Positions 13,741 to 22,159 of a DNA stretch of 28,659 nucleotides are shown piece by piece. A program made the translations under genes and the position numbers. How positions within the stretch are numbered: the first letter of the stretch is position 1; the number at the start of each line of letters is the position of its first letter. Source of the stretch: an uncultured Collinsella sp. (GTDB lineage Bacteria > Actinomycetota > Coriobacteriia > Coriobacteriales > Coriobacteriaceae); contig URYW01000013.1 in the NCBI GenBank assembly GCA_900552145.1, positions 1-28,659 on the forward strand, written 5' to 3'. The notes under the pieces are model-generated. The model saw only the letters and a program-made list of their open reading frames with translations. It ran no database searches and was not told the DNA's origin.

Positions 13741-15402
13741 ATGAAAGAAAAATTCCAATCGTTCGGAAAGGCAATGCTCGTTCCGATTACGCTCATTGCC
13801 ATTTCCGGTCTCTTTTTGGGTATCGGTAGCGTTTTTACGACCGAACTGACCCTTGTGTCCCTTGGCGTTAATTGGGACTGGTATGCCGCTTCGCCGCTCT
13901 TTACGTTCTTCTCGGTATTTAAGGGTCTCGGCGAGGTAATCATTGGAAACCTCGGTGTTTTGTTTGCTGTCGGCTGCGCCTTCTCCTTGTTTCGCAAAGA
14001 GAAGGGCTGGGCTGCCTTTTCTGCCCTTGTCTGCTATCTCACCATGCTCAAGACGGTTGAGATTCTGCTTGGAGCAGCTGGCTTGGCTGCCGACAATACA
14101 ACGGTGGAAGCTCTTCAGAAGGTCGGCCTTACGTCCATTCAGGCGAGTGAGCAGGCCGCACTCTACACTACCTCGCTCGGCGTTTTTGGCTACAGCTCTG
14201 GTGGCTTTGGCGGCATTATCGTGGGCTGCCTGGTCGCCTGGATCACCGGCCGCTTTTACAAGACCAAGCTTCCAACGGCGCTGGCGTTTTTTGCGGGCAG
14301 TCGAACGGTCCCCATTGTATCGCTGGTCGCCGGTGGCATCCTGGGCGGCATTATGTACTTCGTCTGGCCCGTCATCGGTGGATGCTTCTCGGGTATTGCG
14401 ACGTTCGTGAAAGGCTCCGGTCTGGTCGGTACGTTTGTCTATCGGGTGCTCGAGAGCCTTGTGCCGTTTGGCTTGCATCCGTTGCTCGAGACGCCCATGT
14501 ATTGGACTGAGCTTGGCGGCTCCATGGTCGTCGATGGAACGCGCGTGGTGGGCAATAGCGCCATTCAGCTTGCACAGCTCGCTTCTCCCAGCAGTGACAA
14601 GCTCTTGGTTAGGGCCTTCATGGCTGGCTATGGCATTAACGATTACGCGTTGTTCCCGGGCATCGCCCTTGCTATGTGGTCTTGTGCCAAGCCCCAGAAC
14701 CGCAAGAAGGTTGCTGGTCTTTTAATCCCCACAGTGATTTCGACTGTTTTCTTTGGCGTTACGGAGCCTATTCTCTTTACGTTCCTGTTTGCCGCCCCCT
14801 GGCTCTACTTTGGCGTTTACGCTCCGCTTTCCGGACTGGGTGAAGTTCTCTCGGAGGCAATGGGCGTTTCGGTGTACCAGGGAAATATCAAGGACCTGAT
14901 CCCATTCTTATTCCGCCCCGAGAAGCTTAATCTGCTTCCATACCTTATCCTGCTCCCCGCCTTTTTCCTGGCAGCTTTCTTCCTCTTCCGGTTCTTTATT
15001 ACTAAGTTCGATATCAAGACGCCCGGTCGAGACGATGGTGACGATATTGAGTTGATCAACAGCAGAGCCGAGTTCGAGGCAAAGGCCGCTGAGGCAAAGG
15101 GCGAGTCTGATAGCACTCCCGAGAAGGCAGTCCAGGGCCGTGCGGCCAAGGACAGCGCGCTTGCTGTTGGCATTGTCGAAGCGCTTGGTGGAGCCGACAA
15201 CATTGATGATCTTGACAACTGCATCTCACGTCTTCGCGTGATTGTCAAGGATGGTTCTAAGGTTGCAGACGACGAGGTGTTCACCAAGAATCTTGAAGCT
15301 ATGGGCGTTATCCGCCTGAGCGACAAGGCAATCCAGGTCATTTACGGTCCTCGTGTCGGCGAAGTCGCTTCTGAGGTGCACGAAGTTCTCGGTGACGAGT
15401 AA
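13741..15402 (+). CDS. PTS EIICB permease, glucose/maltose/alpha-glucoside family
   Basis: This 553-residue protein imports and phosphorylates a sugar. The EIIC membrane domain covers about residues 1-430, with motifs of the glucose superfamily (PFGLHPLLETPMYWTELGG, GVTEPILFTFLFAAPW). A charged Ala/Glu linker leads to the EIIB domain, whose phosphorylated Cys is in DNCISRLRV (Cys494). There is no EIIA domain, so a free EIIA(Glc) is needed. The layout resembles MalX and AglA. The ATG at 13741 has GAGGAGGG 6 nt upstream. It converges on the RpiR regulator gene, beyond which lies the GH4 gene, so the three probably form one sugar-utilisation locus. An alpha-glucoside is the best guess for substrate; plain glucose or another disaccharide is possible. 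Confidence 0.92.
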   Translation: MKEKFQSFGKAMLVPITLIAISGLFLGIGSVFTTELTLVSLGVNWDWYAASPLFTFFSVFKGLGEVIIGNLGVLFAVGCAFSLFRKEKGWAAFSALVCYLTMLKTVEILLGAAGLAADNTTVEALQKVGLTSIQASEQAALYTTSLGVFGYSSGGFGGIIVGCLVAWITGRFYKTKLPTALAFFAGSRTVPIVSLVAGGILGGIMYFVWPVIGGCFSGIATFVKGSGLVGTFVYRVLESLVPFGLHPLLETPMYWTELGGSMVVDGTRVVGNSAIQLAQLASPSSDKLLVRAFMAGYGINDYALFPGIALAMWSCAKPQNRKKVAGLLIPTVISTVFFGVTEPILFTFLFAAPWLYFGVYAPLSGLGEVLSEAMGVSVYQGNIKDLIPFLFRPEKLNLLPYLILLPAFFLAAFFLFRFFITKFDIKTPGRDDGDDIELINSRAEFEAKAAEAKGESDSTPEKAVQGRAAKDSALAVGIVEALGGADNIDDLDNCISRLRVIVKDGSKVADDEVFTKNLEAMGVIRLSDKAIQVIYGPRVGEVASEVHEVLGDE

Positions 15403-15420
15403 AACGCGCAAGTGGCTTTC

Positions 15421-15437
15421 AATTGCATAGCGCAATT
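15421..15437. terminator. Weak hairpin between convergent PTS and RpiR genes
   Basis: AATTGC (15421-15426) pairs with GCAATT (15432-15437) around ATAGC, with no clear T-run. It is the only hairpin I see in the 62-bp convergent gap, so the two transcripts may overlap. Confidence 0.3.
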
Positions 15438-15464
15438 CCAGGGCTTGGCTTCCTATCGCATGAT

Positions 15465-16217
15465 TTAGGGGGCCAGGCCTTCTTGTTTTAGATTGTCAAG
15501 GCAGATACTCAATAGTTCTTCGAATGCGAGAATACAACTTCCGGTAAAGCAGTTAGGCTTAACGTTCTTAAGATCCATTGGGTGATCGTCATGTATCGTA
15601 AAGATCGCGTCTGCCGTCTTGGCGAGCTCGCTGTCTTCGTTGCCGGTAAACGCGAGGGTCGTAATGCCCGCGTCGTGGCATGCCCTTGCGGTTTCCAGGA
15701 TGGCTTCTGTCTGGCCCGATTTGGATATGAGCATCATGCAGCTGAGCGTATTTCGGTTGGATTCGACAAACTGATCGGTTTCTAGGAAGTCCTGTATGAC
15801 GGCCAAAAAGCCAAGTCCAACGAGCTTAGTCGCCATGTACTGCGCAACGATGCGTGAGAAGCCCTCTCCGTTTACTCCGATCATTCTGTTGCGATGCAGT
15901 GCGGCGATGAATACGTCTACATCTCCGGTGTGACATACGAAGTGGACGCTACTGTCTTTGAGTGATTGATTCATTTCGCGGGAGACATGCTGAAGGTGCT
16001 TGAGATCGTACATCATTTCGCGGTAGCCACGGTAGCCGAGCTTTTTCGAAAGCCTGATGACTGTCGTCATGCTGGTAAAGCATGCCATGGCGACGGGTTT
16101 TATGCCAATATCATCGAGGGTGTCGATATTGTTGAGTAGGTATTCGAGTACGCTTTGCTCGGTTTCGGATAGCTTTGCGGCTGAGTAGAGCTTGGAAATC
16201 TGCTTTTTATCAACCAT
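15465..16217 (-). CDS. RpiR/MurR-family regulator with HTH and SIS domains
   Basis: This 250-residue DNA-binding protein has an N-terminal RpiR helix-turn-helix (about residues 15-75, with FTSMTTVIRLSKKLGYRGYREM) and a SIS sugar-phosphate isomerase-like domain (about 105-240) carrying SKSGQTE at 165-171, the usual phosphosugar-binding loop. It probably senses a phosphosugar produced by the PTS. The ATG at 16217 has GGAAGGAAG about 6 nt upstream; the frame is open further upstream but crosses into the GH4 promoter region. It lies between the PTS gene (convergent) and the GH4 gene (divergent), the usual place for a local regulator. Confidence 0.9.
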   Translation of the reverse strand: MVDKKQISKLYSAAKLSETEQSVLEYLLNNIDTLDDIGIKPVAMACFTSMTTVIRLSKKLGYRGYREMMYDLKHLQHVSREMNQSLKDSSVHFVCHTGDVDVFIAALHRNRMIGVNGEGFSRIVAQYMATKLVGLGFLAVIQDFLETDQFVESNRNTLSCMMLISKSGQTEAILETARACHDAGITTLAFTGNEDSELAKTADAIFTIHDDHPMDLKNVKPNCFTGSCILAFEELLSICLDNLKQEGLAP

Positions 16218-16225
16218 CGGTGCTT

Positions 16226-16320
16226 CCTTCCCGCCGGACGTGTGTGGCCGCTTCCGTTGCGTAAATAATAACTCCTTGGGGAATTCCTTTCCCGCCTTGC
16301 AACCGGGGCGGGAAGCGGCC
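16226..16320. promoter_or_regulatory. Divergent control region with repeated TTCCCGCC motifs and a 10-bp inverted repeat
   Basis: TTCCCGCC occurs at 16228-16235 and 16289-16296, and its complement GGCGGGAA at 16307-16314. GGCCGCTTCC (16246-16255) has an exact inverted copy at 16311-16320. The first motif overlaps the ribosome binding site of the RpiR gene. The region lies between the divergent regulator and GH4 genes, so these are candidate sites for RpiR. A possible GH4 -10 box, TACAAT, is at 16333-16338 inside the small palindrome GGATACAATATCC. Confidence 0.45.
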
Positions 16321-16392
16321 CTCCATGCTGGATACAATATCCAAACACAGGCGAACCATGCAATATTGAATGTGCTAATTGGGGGTTTCGAT

Positions 16393-17766
16393 ATGAAACT
16401 TACGGTCATAGGTGGCGGTGGCGTCCGCTCCATGTTTTTGGCAAAGAGCATAGCCCAGCAGGCGTCATCGCTTGGAATCGACGAACTTGTGTTTATGGAC
16501 AATGATCCCGAGAAGCTGCGCATCTACGGTGGCCTTGCCGCCCATGTCTCGGGCATGCTTTGCCCCACGCTTAATTTTTCACTGACGGGCGATGCAGTCG
16601 AGGCCGTTAAGGACGCCGATTACGTGATCACGACGATTCGCGTCGGTGGGGACCATATGCGCGTTCGCGATGAGCGCATTGCTCTTTCGCATGGGGTTCT
16701 TGGCCAAGAGACGACTGGCGCAGCCGGCGTGTCTTTTGCCATGCGCTCCGTCCCTGCGCTTGCTTCGTATTGCGAGTTAATCAAGAAGTACGCAAAGCCG
16801 GACGTCAAGGTGTTTAACTTTACTAATCCCGCTGGCGTCGTATCTCAGGCCCTACGCGATATGGGCTATGATTTTACTTATGGCATTTGCGATGCTCCCT
16901 CGGGCATGTTGCATCAGTTTGCCGAGTATAAAGGCGTTGATCCCGCATCGGTTCAGGGCGAGTGCTATGGACTCAACCACCTCTCGTTCTTCCGCAATGT
17001 GACGGTTGACGGCGAGGACATCATGTCCGACTTGATCCACGACGACGGGGCATATGCTCATACAGATCTTAGGTTCTTCGAGAAGGACCTCGTCCTAAAT
17101 CGCGGATGCGTGCCAAATGAGTACCTATACTATTTCTACTATCGCGAGCGCGCCGTTGCCAACGTTCTCTCTTCGCCCCAGACGCGCGGTGAACTAATCG
17201 AAGAAATTAATCGAGAAATGACGAGCGAGCTTGCATCTATCGATATTGAGAACGACTTCGAAAAAGGCCTCGCGTGCTTTGAGAAGTGGTACGGAATGCG
17301 CGAAAACAACTACATGGCGGCCGAGACGGGTATTCATCGCGACAAGCCGTGGACGTTTGACGTGTACGGCAAAGATGCTGGCGGATACGCAGGTGTCGCG
17401 CTCCGCTTCATGGATATTGCTCGCTCTGGCAAGACGCAGCAGATGATCCTGTGCACCCCCAACAATGGCGCCATCCCCGGCCTTCTCGATACAGATGTCA
17501 TTGAGTCAACGTGCGATATCTCCACCGATGGCTGCGTGCCGCATCGCGTCGAAGCCGATTCTGTGCCCGCGGGAAACCTCGAATTGATTCGTCGCGTCAA
17601 GTACTACGAGCGCACCGTGGCGCGTGGCATCGTTAACCGATCGAAGCGCGACATTGTCGAGAGCCTCGCGATGCACCCGCTCGTTAATTCGTACTCCTTG
17701 GCGAAAGATATCGCCGCGCAGTACTTTGAGCTTAACCGCGACTACATCGACGGCTGGACAGACTAG
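16393..17766 (+). CDS. GH4 phospho-glycosidase (6-phospho-alpha- or beta-glucosidase)
   Basis: This 457-residue NAD+- and metal-dependent hydrolase should split the phospho-disaccharide made by the PTS. The N-terminal Rossmann loop is VIGGGGVRS (5-13), followed by GQETTGAAG (104-112), FNFTNPAG (141-148), the metal-binding CDAP (166-169) and GLNHLSFF (193-200). In GH4, CDMP is linked with 6-phospho-alpha-glucosidases and CN(V/I)P with beta enzymes, so CDAP leans to alpha, whereas the GQETTGA segment looks more like beta enzymes. The ATG at 16393 follows GGGGGT by 6 nt and starts the Rossmann fold. It is probably co-transcribed with the membrane protein gene 90 bp downstream. Confidence 0.9.
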   Translation: MKLTVIGGGGVRSMFLAKSIAQQASSLGIDELVFMDNDPEKLRIYGGLAAHVSGMLCPTLNFSLTGDAVEAVKDADYVITTIRVGGDHMRVRDERIALSHGVLGQETTGAAGVSFAMRSVPALASYCELIKKYAKPDVKVFNFTNPAGVVSQALRDMGYDFTYGICDAPSGMLHQFAEYKGVDPASVQGECYGLNHLSFFRNVTVDGEDIMSDLIHDDGAYAHTDLRFFEKDLVLNRGCVPNEYLYYFYYRERAVANVLSSPQTRGELIEEINREMTSELASIDIENDFEKGLACFEKWYGMRENNYMAAETGIHRDKPWTFDVYGKDAGGYAGVALRFMDIARSGKTQQMILCTPNNGAIPGLLDTDVIESTCDISTDGCVPHRVEADSVPAGNLELIRRVKYYERTVARGIVNRSKRDIVESLAMHPLVNSYSLAKDIAAQYFELNRDYIDGWTD

Positions 17767-17793
17767 TCTGGACGTTAAAACTAGAAATTATGG

Positions 17794-17834
17794 ATGGGCG
17801 GACCGGCGTTTATATTGGCGCCCGTTCGCCCAGC
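17794..17834 (+). other. Hairpin between the GH4 and membrane-protein genes
   Basis: TGGGCGGAC and GTTCGCCCA form an outer stem with one G-U pair, with GGCG and CGCC pairing inside. No T-run follows, so it is not a clear terminator; it could be an mRNA processing or stabilising element. Confidence 0.35.
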
Positions 17835-17856
17835 TTAGAAAGAAAACGGGTATAGA

Positions 17857-18684
17857 GTGAACTTGCGAGAGAACTTCAATGTCTTTCTGGAATCGGGCGA
17901 TCGGGCGAAGGAATGCCGGAGTGGCTGCACGATGGCGTTATATATCCCCTTGTTTGTTATGAGCGCGCTTCAAATTGGTGTATCAAACGTTGCAACTGAG
18001 CTCGCCTATATCAATCCGTCCATTACGCTTATTTGCACTGTGGTCGCGGCCTTTTTAAACCTGCTTCTATCGAATGTGGCTTTTTCATTATTTGCCGTCG
18101 ACCGGTCCAAAGAGACGGTGCAACCTGCTCGAACCCCTCCGGTTTATCTCTTGGCCTCGACGGTTCCCCTCCAGATTTCTGGGGCGCTGCTAATTTATTT
18201 GGTTCACTTGATTTTATCGGCAATTGTAGTCTTTGCCTCGCTTGCGAGCAGTCAGCTCGGGGTGTTGTGCTCGCTTGTGGTGGCAGTAATCGTGACGCTT
18301 CTTTCCGCGTCGTTCGTATTCGTGTTAATTGAAGATGCGGACGTGGAGCAGAGGGGACTACGAGGCATTCGGTTTGCACCACGCTACATCATGCGTTCGG
18401 TCACGGTGCTTCGTTCCTCCTGGAGAGAAATCGCGCGTCCCGCAACGCTGCTGGTGGCATGGAACCTGGTTGCAAGTTGCGCTATCCAGGTTCTTGTTGG
18501 ATGGGTAGTTTCGAGTGCGGCGCTGCCGTCGGCACTTTCAGTGACGGCGCTTGTGCATGAGGGACTTTATTATGGGGCGTTTGCTTATATGCTGCTTTTG
18601 CTAGTTCATTGTGCGGTTGCGAGTTGGCTCGAAATTGACGTGCTCATGGGGGTGTCCTTGTGCGTATCCGAGCAGGATCGATAG
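17857..18684 (+). CDS. Integral membrane protein of unknown function
   Basis: I do not recognise this 275-residue protein. It has about six hydrophobic segments (near residues 25-48, 53-78, 95-130, 131-157, 195-222 and 232-262) and a basic loop, GIRFAPRYIMRSVTVLRSSWRE in part, between the fourth and fifth. The start is a GTG with only a weak purine run (AGAAAG) upstream, and I see no better in-frame start. It follows the GH4 gene by 90 bp on the same strand, so it may belong to the sugar locus. Its composition is less GC-rich than that of the neighbouring MFS and GH13 genes, with T-ending codons common, as in the PTS and GH4 genes. A transport accessory or signal-related role is conceivable but not supported. 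Confidence 0.65.
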   Translation: MNLRENFNVFLESGDRAKECRSGCTMALYIPLFVMSALQIGVSNVATELAYINPSITLICTVVAAFLNLLLSNVAFSLFAVDRSKETVQPARTPPVYLLASTVPLQISGALLIYLVHLILSAIVVFASLASSQLGVLCSLVVAVIVTLLSASFVFVLIEDADVEQRGLRGIRFAPRYIMRSVTVLRSSWREIARPATLLVAWNLVASCAIQVLVGWVVSSAALPSALSVTALVHEGLYYGAFAYMLLLLVHCAVASWLEIDVLMGVSLCVSEQDR

Positions 18685-18813
18685 CCCGAAGATGAAGCCG
18701 CGTTTTCGACATTGAGTTCCTGCGTACCTTGCTTTCTAAGCAGAATTGGCGCGCCGTTTGTTAACAATCGTTTTCCAAGAATTCTTTTGTTGCTCATTTT
18801 ATAGACTTCTCAT

Positions 18814-18822
18814 TGCTATAAT
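18814..18822 (+). promoter_or_regulatory. Extended -10 promoter of the MFS transporter gene
   Basis: TGCTATAAT combines a perfect -10 hexamer (18817-18822) with the TGn extension. The -35 position is poor, as is usual for extended -10 promoters. Transcription would start near 18829. Confidence 0.65.
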
Positions 18823-18859
18823 CGCCCACCGCTCAAGATAATCGGAGAGGGTTTCCTAT

Positions 18860-20056
18860 ATGGCTCAAACAACGCAAGACGGCATCACGCTCAGGCAGTG
18901 GCTCCCGCTCATCGGGCTCACCTGCTGCGCGTTCGTGTTCAACACGTCGGAGTTCATGCCCATCGGCCTGCTGACCGACATCGCTGCATCGTTTTCGCTC
19001 ACCGAGGCCCAAGCTGGCATCATGATCTCGGTCTATGCCTGGTGCGTCATGCTGCTGTCGTTGCCGCTCATGGTGTTTGCCTCGCGCTTCGAGTTCAAGC
19101 GGATGCTGCTGGGCGTGCTGGCCGTGTTCTCGCTCGGTCAGTTCCTGTCCGCTGTGGCGCCGACCTATCCCATCCTGGTCTGCGCGCGCCTGGTGGTCGC
19201 TTGCGCACATGCCGTGTTCTGGTCAGTCGCCTCGATTATGGCCTCGCGCCTGGTCGACACTCGCCACGGCGCGCTCGCCATCAGCATGATCGCCACGGGC
19301 TCGTCCATCGCGCAGATCTTTGGCCTGCCTCTCGGTCGCGCCATTGGCTTGGCCGTGGGCTGGCGCATGACGTTTGCCGTGGTCGGGGGCCTCTCAGCCA
19401 TCGCGGTCGTCTACCAGGCAGCGGTGTTCCCGGCCATGCCGGCGGGTGAGCGCTTTACCGTCAAACAGCTGCCCGAGCTGCTCAAGAACCCGCTCCTCAT
19501 CGCGCTCTACGCAGTCACGGTCTTCATGGCGACCGGCTATTACGCAAGCTACAGCTATATCGAGCCCTTCCTGGCGCAGGTCGCGCACGTCGATGCGGGC
19601 GCCATCACCATGACGCTGACGGCGTTTGGCTGTTCCGGCTTGGTGGGCAGCTGGCTGTTCAGCCGCCTGTTCGACGGGCACCGTTTTCCGTTCCTTGCTA
19701 TCACGCTCTCCGGCGTGCCGGTGGCCCTGCTGCTCATGGGGCCGGCCGCATCGTCGCTCGTGACAGTGCTTGCCGTCTGCGCACTGTGGGGCTGCTGCGC
19801 CACGGCCTTCAATGTGGCGTTCCAGGCCGAGCTCATCAAGCACACGCCGGCAGATTCGTCAGCCGTCGCCATGTCGATCTTCTCGGGCCTGTTTAACCTC
19901 GGTATTGGCACGGGCACCGCAATCGGCGGCGCCGTGGTTTCGGGTCCCGGTATCGCTTGGATCGGCTTCGCGGGCGGGGCGATTGCCGTCGTGGGCGTCA
20001 TCCTCGCCATCACCGTGCTGTTTCCGGCCATCCGCCGCGCCAAGCCCGTCGCCTAA
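18860..20056 (+). CDS. MFS transporter, SotB/AraJ-like sugar-efflux group
   Basis: This 398-residue protein has 12 predicted membrane helices. The first helix reads FVFNTSEFMPIGLLTDIA, closely matching the start of SotB-type sugar efflux transporters, and the motif-A loop between helices 2 and 3 appears in FASRFEFKRML. Relatives export arabinose, IPTG-like sugars or drugs, so the true substrate is open. GGAGAGGG lies about 9 nt upstream of the ATG. The gene has its own extended -10 promoter and is followed by a long-stem hairpin repeat, so it is probably monocistronic. Confidence 0.87.
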   Translation: MAQTTQDGITLRQWLPLIGLTCCAFVFNTSEFMPIGLLTDIAASFSLTEAQAGIMISVYAWCVMLLSLPLMVFASRFEFKRMLLGVLAVFSLGQFLSAVAPTYPILVCARLVVACAHAVFWSVASIMASRLVDTRHGALAISMIATGSSIAQIFGLPLGRAIGLAVGWRMTFAVVGGLSAIAVVYQAAVFPAMPAGERFTVKQLPELLKNPLLIALYAVTVFMATGYYASYSYIEPFLAQVAHVDAGAITMTLTAFGCSGLVGSWLFSRLFDGHRFPFLAITLSGVPVALLLMGPAASSLVTVLAVCALWGCCATAFNVAFQAELIKHTPADSSAVAMSIFSGLFNLGIGTGTAIGGAVVSGPGIAWIGFAGGAIAVVGVILAITVLFPAIRRAKPVA

Positions 20057-20071
20057 TCACGTCCCCTCATC

Positions 20072-20138
20072 AGTTGCGGTGGAATAGTTCCTGTTTAAGG
20101 CTTCTGAAGGCCCAGACAGGAACTATTCCACCGCAACT
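20072..20138 (+). repeat. Dispersed long-stem hairpin (copy 2), terminator-like
   Basis: The 23-nt arms at 20072-20094 and 20116-20138 are perfect inverted copies, beginning AGTTGCGG and ending CCGCAACT. The inner 19 nt match the copy at 10623-10685 with one difference. TATTTT follows the stem. It lies 15 bp after the MFS stop codon. Confidence 0.88.
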
Positions 20139-20209
20139 TATTTTGGGGGAGAGGATACAAGCTGGGCATACAATGGATGTCGTTGTGTTGAGCTTATCGG
20201 GAGGTTGCT

Positions 20210-21586
20210 ATGTGGGCATACGAGACGACGTTCTATCAGATCTATCCGCTGGGCTTTTGCGGGGCTCCGCGCGAAAACGCCGCACCCGTTGCCGAGGACG
20301 AGCTTGCCCAGGCCGTCAACGTTGCTCCTAACCCCGATGCTCCCATTATGAAAATCGCCAAGTGGGCCGACTACATGCAGGAACTCGGCGTTGGCGCTGT
20401 GCTCATCAACCCACCGCTCGAATCTGATAGCCACAGCTACGATACAAGCAGCCTGCGCCATATCGACCGTCGCCTGGGTGGGGACGCCGACTTTGCCGCC
20501 GTATGCGACACGCTGCATGCCCATGGCATCCGCGTGGTGCTCGATGCCGTCTTCAACCACGTCGGCCGCGGTTTTTGGGCCTTCCGCGATGTGCAGGAGC
20601 GCAAGTGGGACTCGCCGTACAAGGACTGGTTCCACATTAGCTTTGACGGCGATTCCTGCTATGGCGATGGCTTTTGGTACGAGGGCTGGGAAGGCCATTT
20701 TGAGCTTGTGAAGCTCAACCTGCAAAATCCCGCTGTGGTCGATTACCTGCTCGAGTCCGTGCGCCGCTGGGCCGAGGTCTTTGGCGTCGACGGCCTGCGC
20801 CTGGACGTTGCCTATATGCTCGACCGCGACTTTATGCGCCGCCTGCACGCCTTTACCCGTGAGCTCAAGCCCGACTTTGTGCTGATCGGCGAGACGCTCC
20901 ACGGCGACTACAACCAAATCGTCAACGACGAGATGCTCGACTCCTGCACCAACTACGAGTGCTACAAGGGCCTGTACTCCAGCTTTAACTCGGTCAACAT
21001 GTTCGAGATCGCCCATTCGCTGCACCGCCAGTTTGGCGGCGATCCGTGGTGCATCTACCGCGGCAAACATCTGCTGTCGTTTGTCGACAACCACGATGTG
21101 CCGCGCCTGGCAAGTATCCTCACCGACAAGTCGTGTCTGCGTCCCGCCTACGGCATGCTCTTTGGCATGCCGGGCATCCCGTGCGTCTACTATGGCAGCG
21201 AGTGGGGAATTGCCGGCGAAAAGGGTGGCCCCGATGGCGACTGGGCGCTGCGACCTGCGCTCAATGAGCCTGCGCCCAACGAGCTGACGGCGTTCATCAC
21301 GCAGCTTGCGCACCTTCGCTCGGCCGACGACGCGGCTGCCCGTGCTCTCAACTACGGTGCCTATCGCAACGTGGTGATCCAGAATAAGCAGCTGCTGTTC
21401 GAACGCGCTTGTGACGGTGCGACGGTGCTCGTGGCGGTGAACGCCGTGGACGAGCCTTACACCTTTGGCACCGGCGAGCTCAACGGCTCCTTTGTCGATC
21501 TGCTTGCCGACGATGCGCCCACGGTCGAGCTGACGGGCACCCTTGAGCTTGCACCCTACGAGGTGCGTTATCTGCTGAGGGCCTAG
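20210..21586 (+). CDS. GH13 alpha-amylase-family enzyme, intracellular
   Basis: This 458-residue enzyme has no signal peptide and should act on cytoplasmic alpha-glucans or maltodextrins. Its (beta/alpha)8 barrel shows the GH13 conserved regions: DAVFNHVG (112-119), GLRLDVAY with nucleophile Asp199, LIGETLHG with acid/base Glu228, and FVDNHD with Asp296. A short C-terminal beta domain follows. The protein is smaller than most neopullulanases and lacks their N-terminal domain. GGGAGG lies about 6 nt upstream of the ATG, and a TACAAT -10 candidate is at 20169-20174 without a good -35. The DNA glycosylase gene starts 3 bp after the stop codon. Exact specificity (cyclomaltodextrinase, neopullulanase, glucosidase or transglycosidase) is unresolved. 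Confidence 0.92.
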   Translation: MWAYETTFYQIYPLGFCGAPRENAAPVAEDELAQAVNVAPNPDAPIMKIAKWADYMQELGVGAVLINPPLESDSHSYDTSSLRHIDRRLGGDADFAAVCDTLHAHGIRVVLDAVFNHVGRGFWAFRDVQERKWDSPYKDWFHISFDGDSCYGDGFWYEGWEGHFELVKLNLQNPAVVDYLLESVRRWAEVFGVDGLRLDVAYMLDRDFMRRLHAFTRELKPDFVLIGETLHGDYNQIVNDEMLDSCTNYECYKGLYSSFNSVNMFEIAHSLHRQFGGDPWCIYRGKHLLSFVDNHDVPRLASILTDKSCLRPAYGMLFGMPGIPCVYYGSEWGIAGEKGGPDGDWALRPALNEPAPNELTAFITQLAHLRSADDAAARALNYGAYRNVVIQNKQLLFERACDGATVLVAVNAVDEPYTFGTGELNGSFVDLLADDAPTVELTGTLELAPYEVRYLLRA

Positions 21587-21589
21587 GCC

Positions 21590-22159
21590 ATGGCAGCGTC
21601 TGACGAGGGCTATCAACATATTGAGCATGGGTTTGAGCCTGTGTTCGACCAGCACTCGCGCGTTTTGGTGCTGGGGTCGTTTCCCTCGGTGCTTTCGCGC
21701 GCCAATGCCTTTTATTACGGCAACCCTCAGAATCGCTTTTGGCGCGTGATGGCCGCGTGCCTCGGTGTGCCTGTTCCGCCCAACGAGGGCGATCCTTTGG
21801 CAAGCGGTGAGCCCGCGATGCTCGATGCCTCCATTGCCGCCAAGCGGGCCATGCTGCTGAACGGCGGCGTGGCCCTGTGGGATGCAATCGAGAGCTGCGA
21901 CATTAAGGGCTCGAGCGACGCGAGCATCCGCAACGTTGTGCCGGCACATATCGAGCGCATTACCGATGCCGCGTCGATCGAGGTCGTTGTCTGTAACGGC
22001 GGTACGGCAGGGCGACTCTACAAACGCTACTTGCAAGATCGGACGGGGTTGCCTGCCGTCGTCCTGCCCTCGACAAGTCCTGCCAATGCCGCCTGGCGCC
22101 TGGAGCGGCTTGTTGAGCGGTGGAGCGGCGCCGCTGATTGGCAGGCTTTTTCGATTTAG
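21590..22159 (+). CDS. DNA-deoxyinosine glycosylase (UDG superfamily, family 6-like)
   Basis: This 189-residue protein probably removes hypoxanthine from DNA in base-excision repair. Signature stretches are VLGSFPSVLS (27-36), FYYGNPQNRFWRVM (41-54) and LPSTSPAN (159-166), which fit the hypoxanthine-DNA glycosylase family better than Mug or classical Ung. Start and stop give the usual length. The ATG comes 3 bp after the GH13 stop codon, and a GAGGG run at the end of GH13 serves as ribosome binding site, so the two are translationally coupled despite unrelated functions. Its stop codon overlaps the end of the convergent gene by 4 bp. Confidence 0.85.
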   Translation: MAASDEGYQHIEHGFEPVFDQHSRVLVLGSFPSVLSRANAFYYGNPQNRFWRVMAACLGVPVPPNEGDPLASGEPAMLDASIAAKRAMLLNGGVALWDAIESCDIKGSSDASIRNVVPAHIERITDAASIEVVVCNGGTAGRLYKRYLQDRTGLPAVVLPSTSPANAAWRLERLVERWSGAADWQAFSI

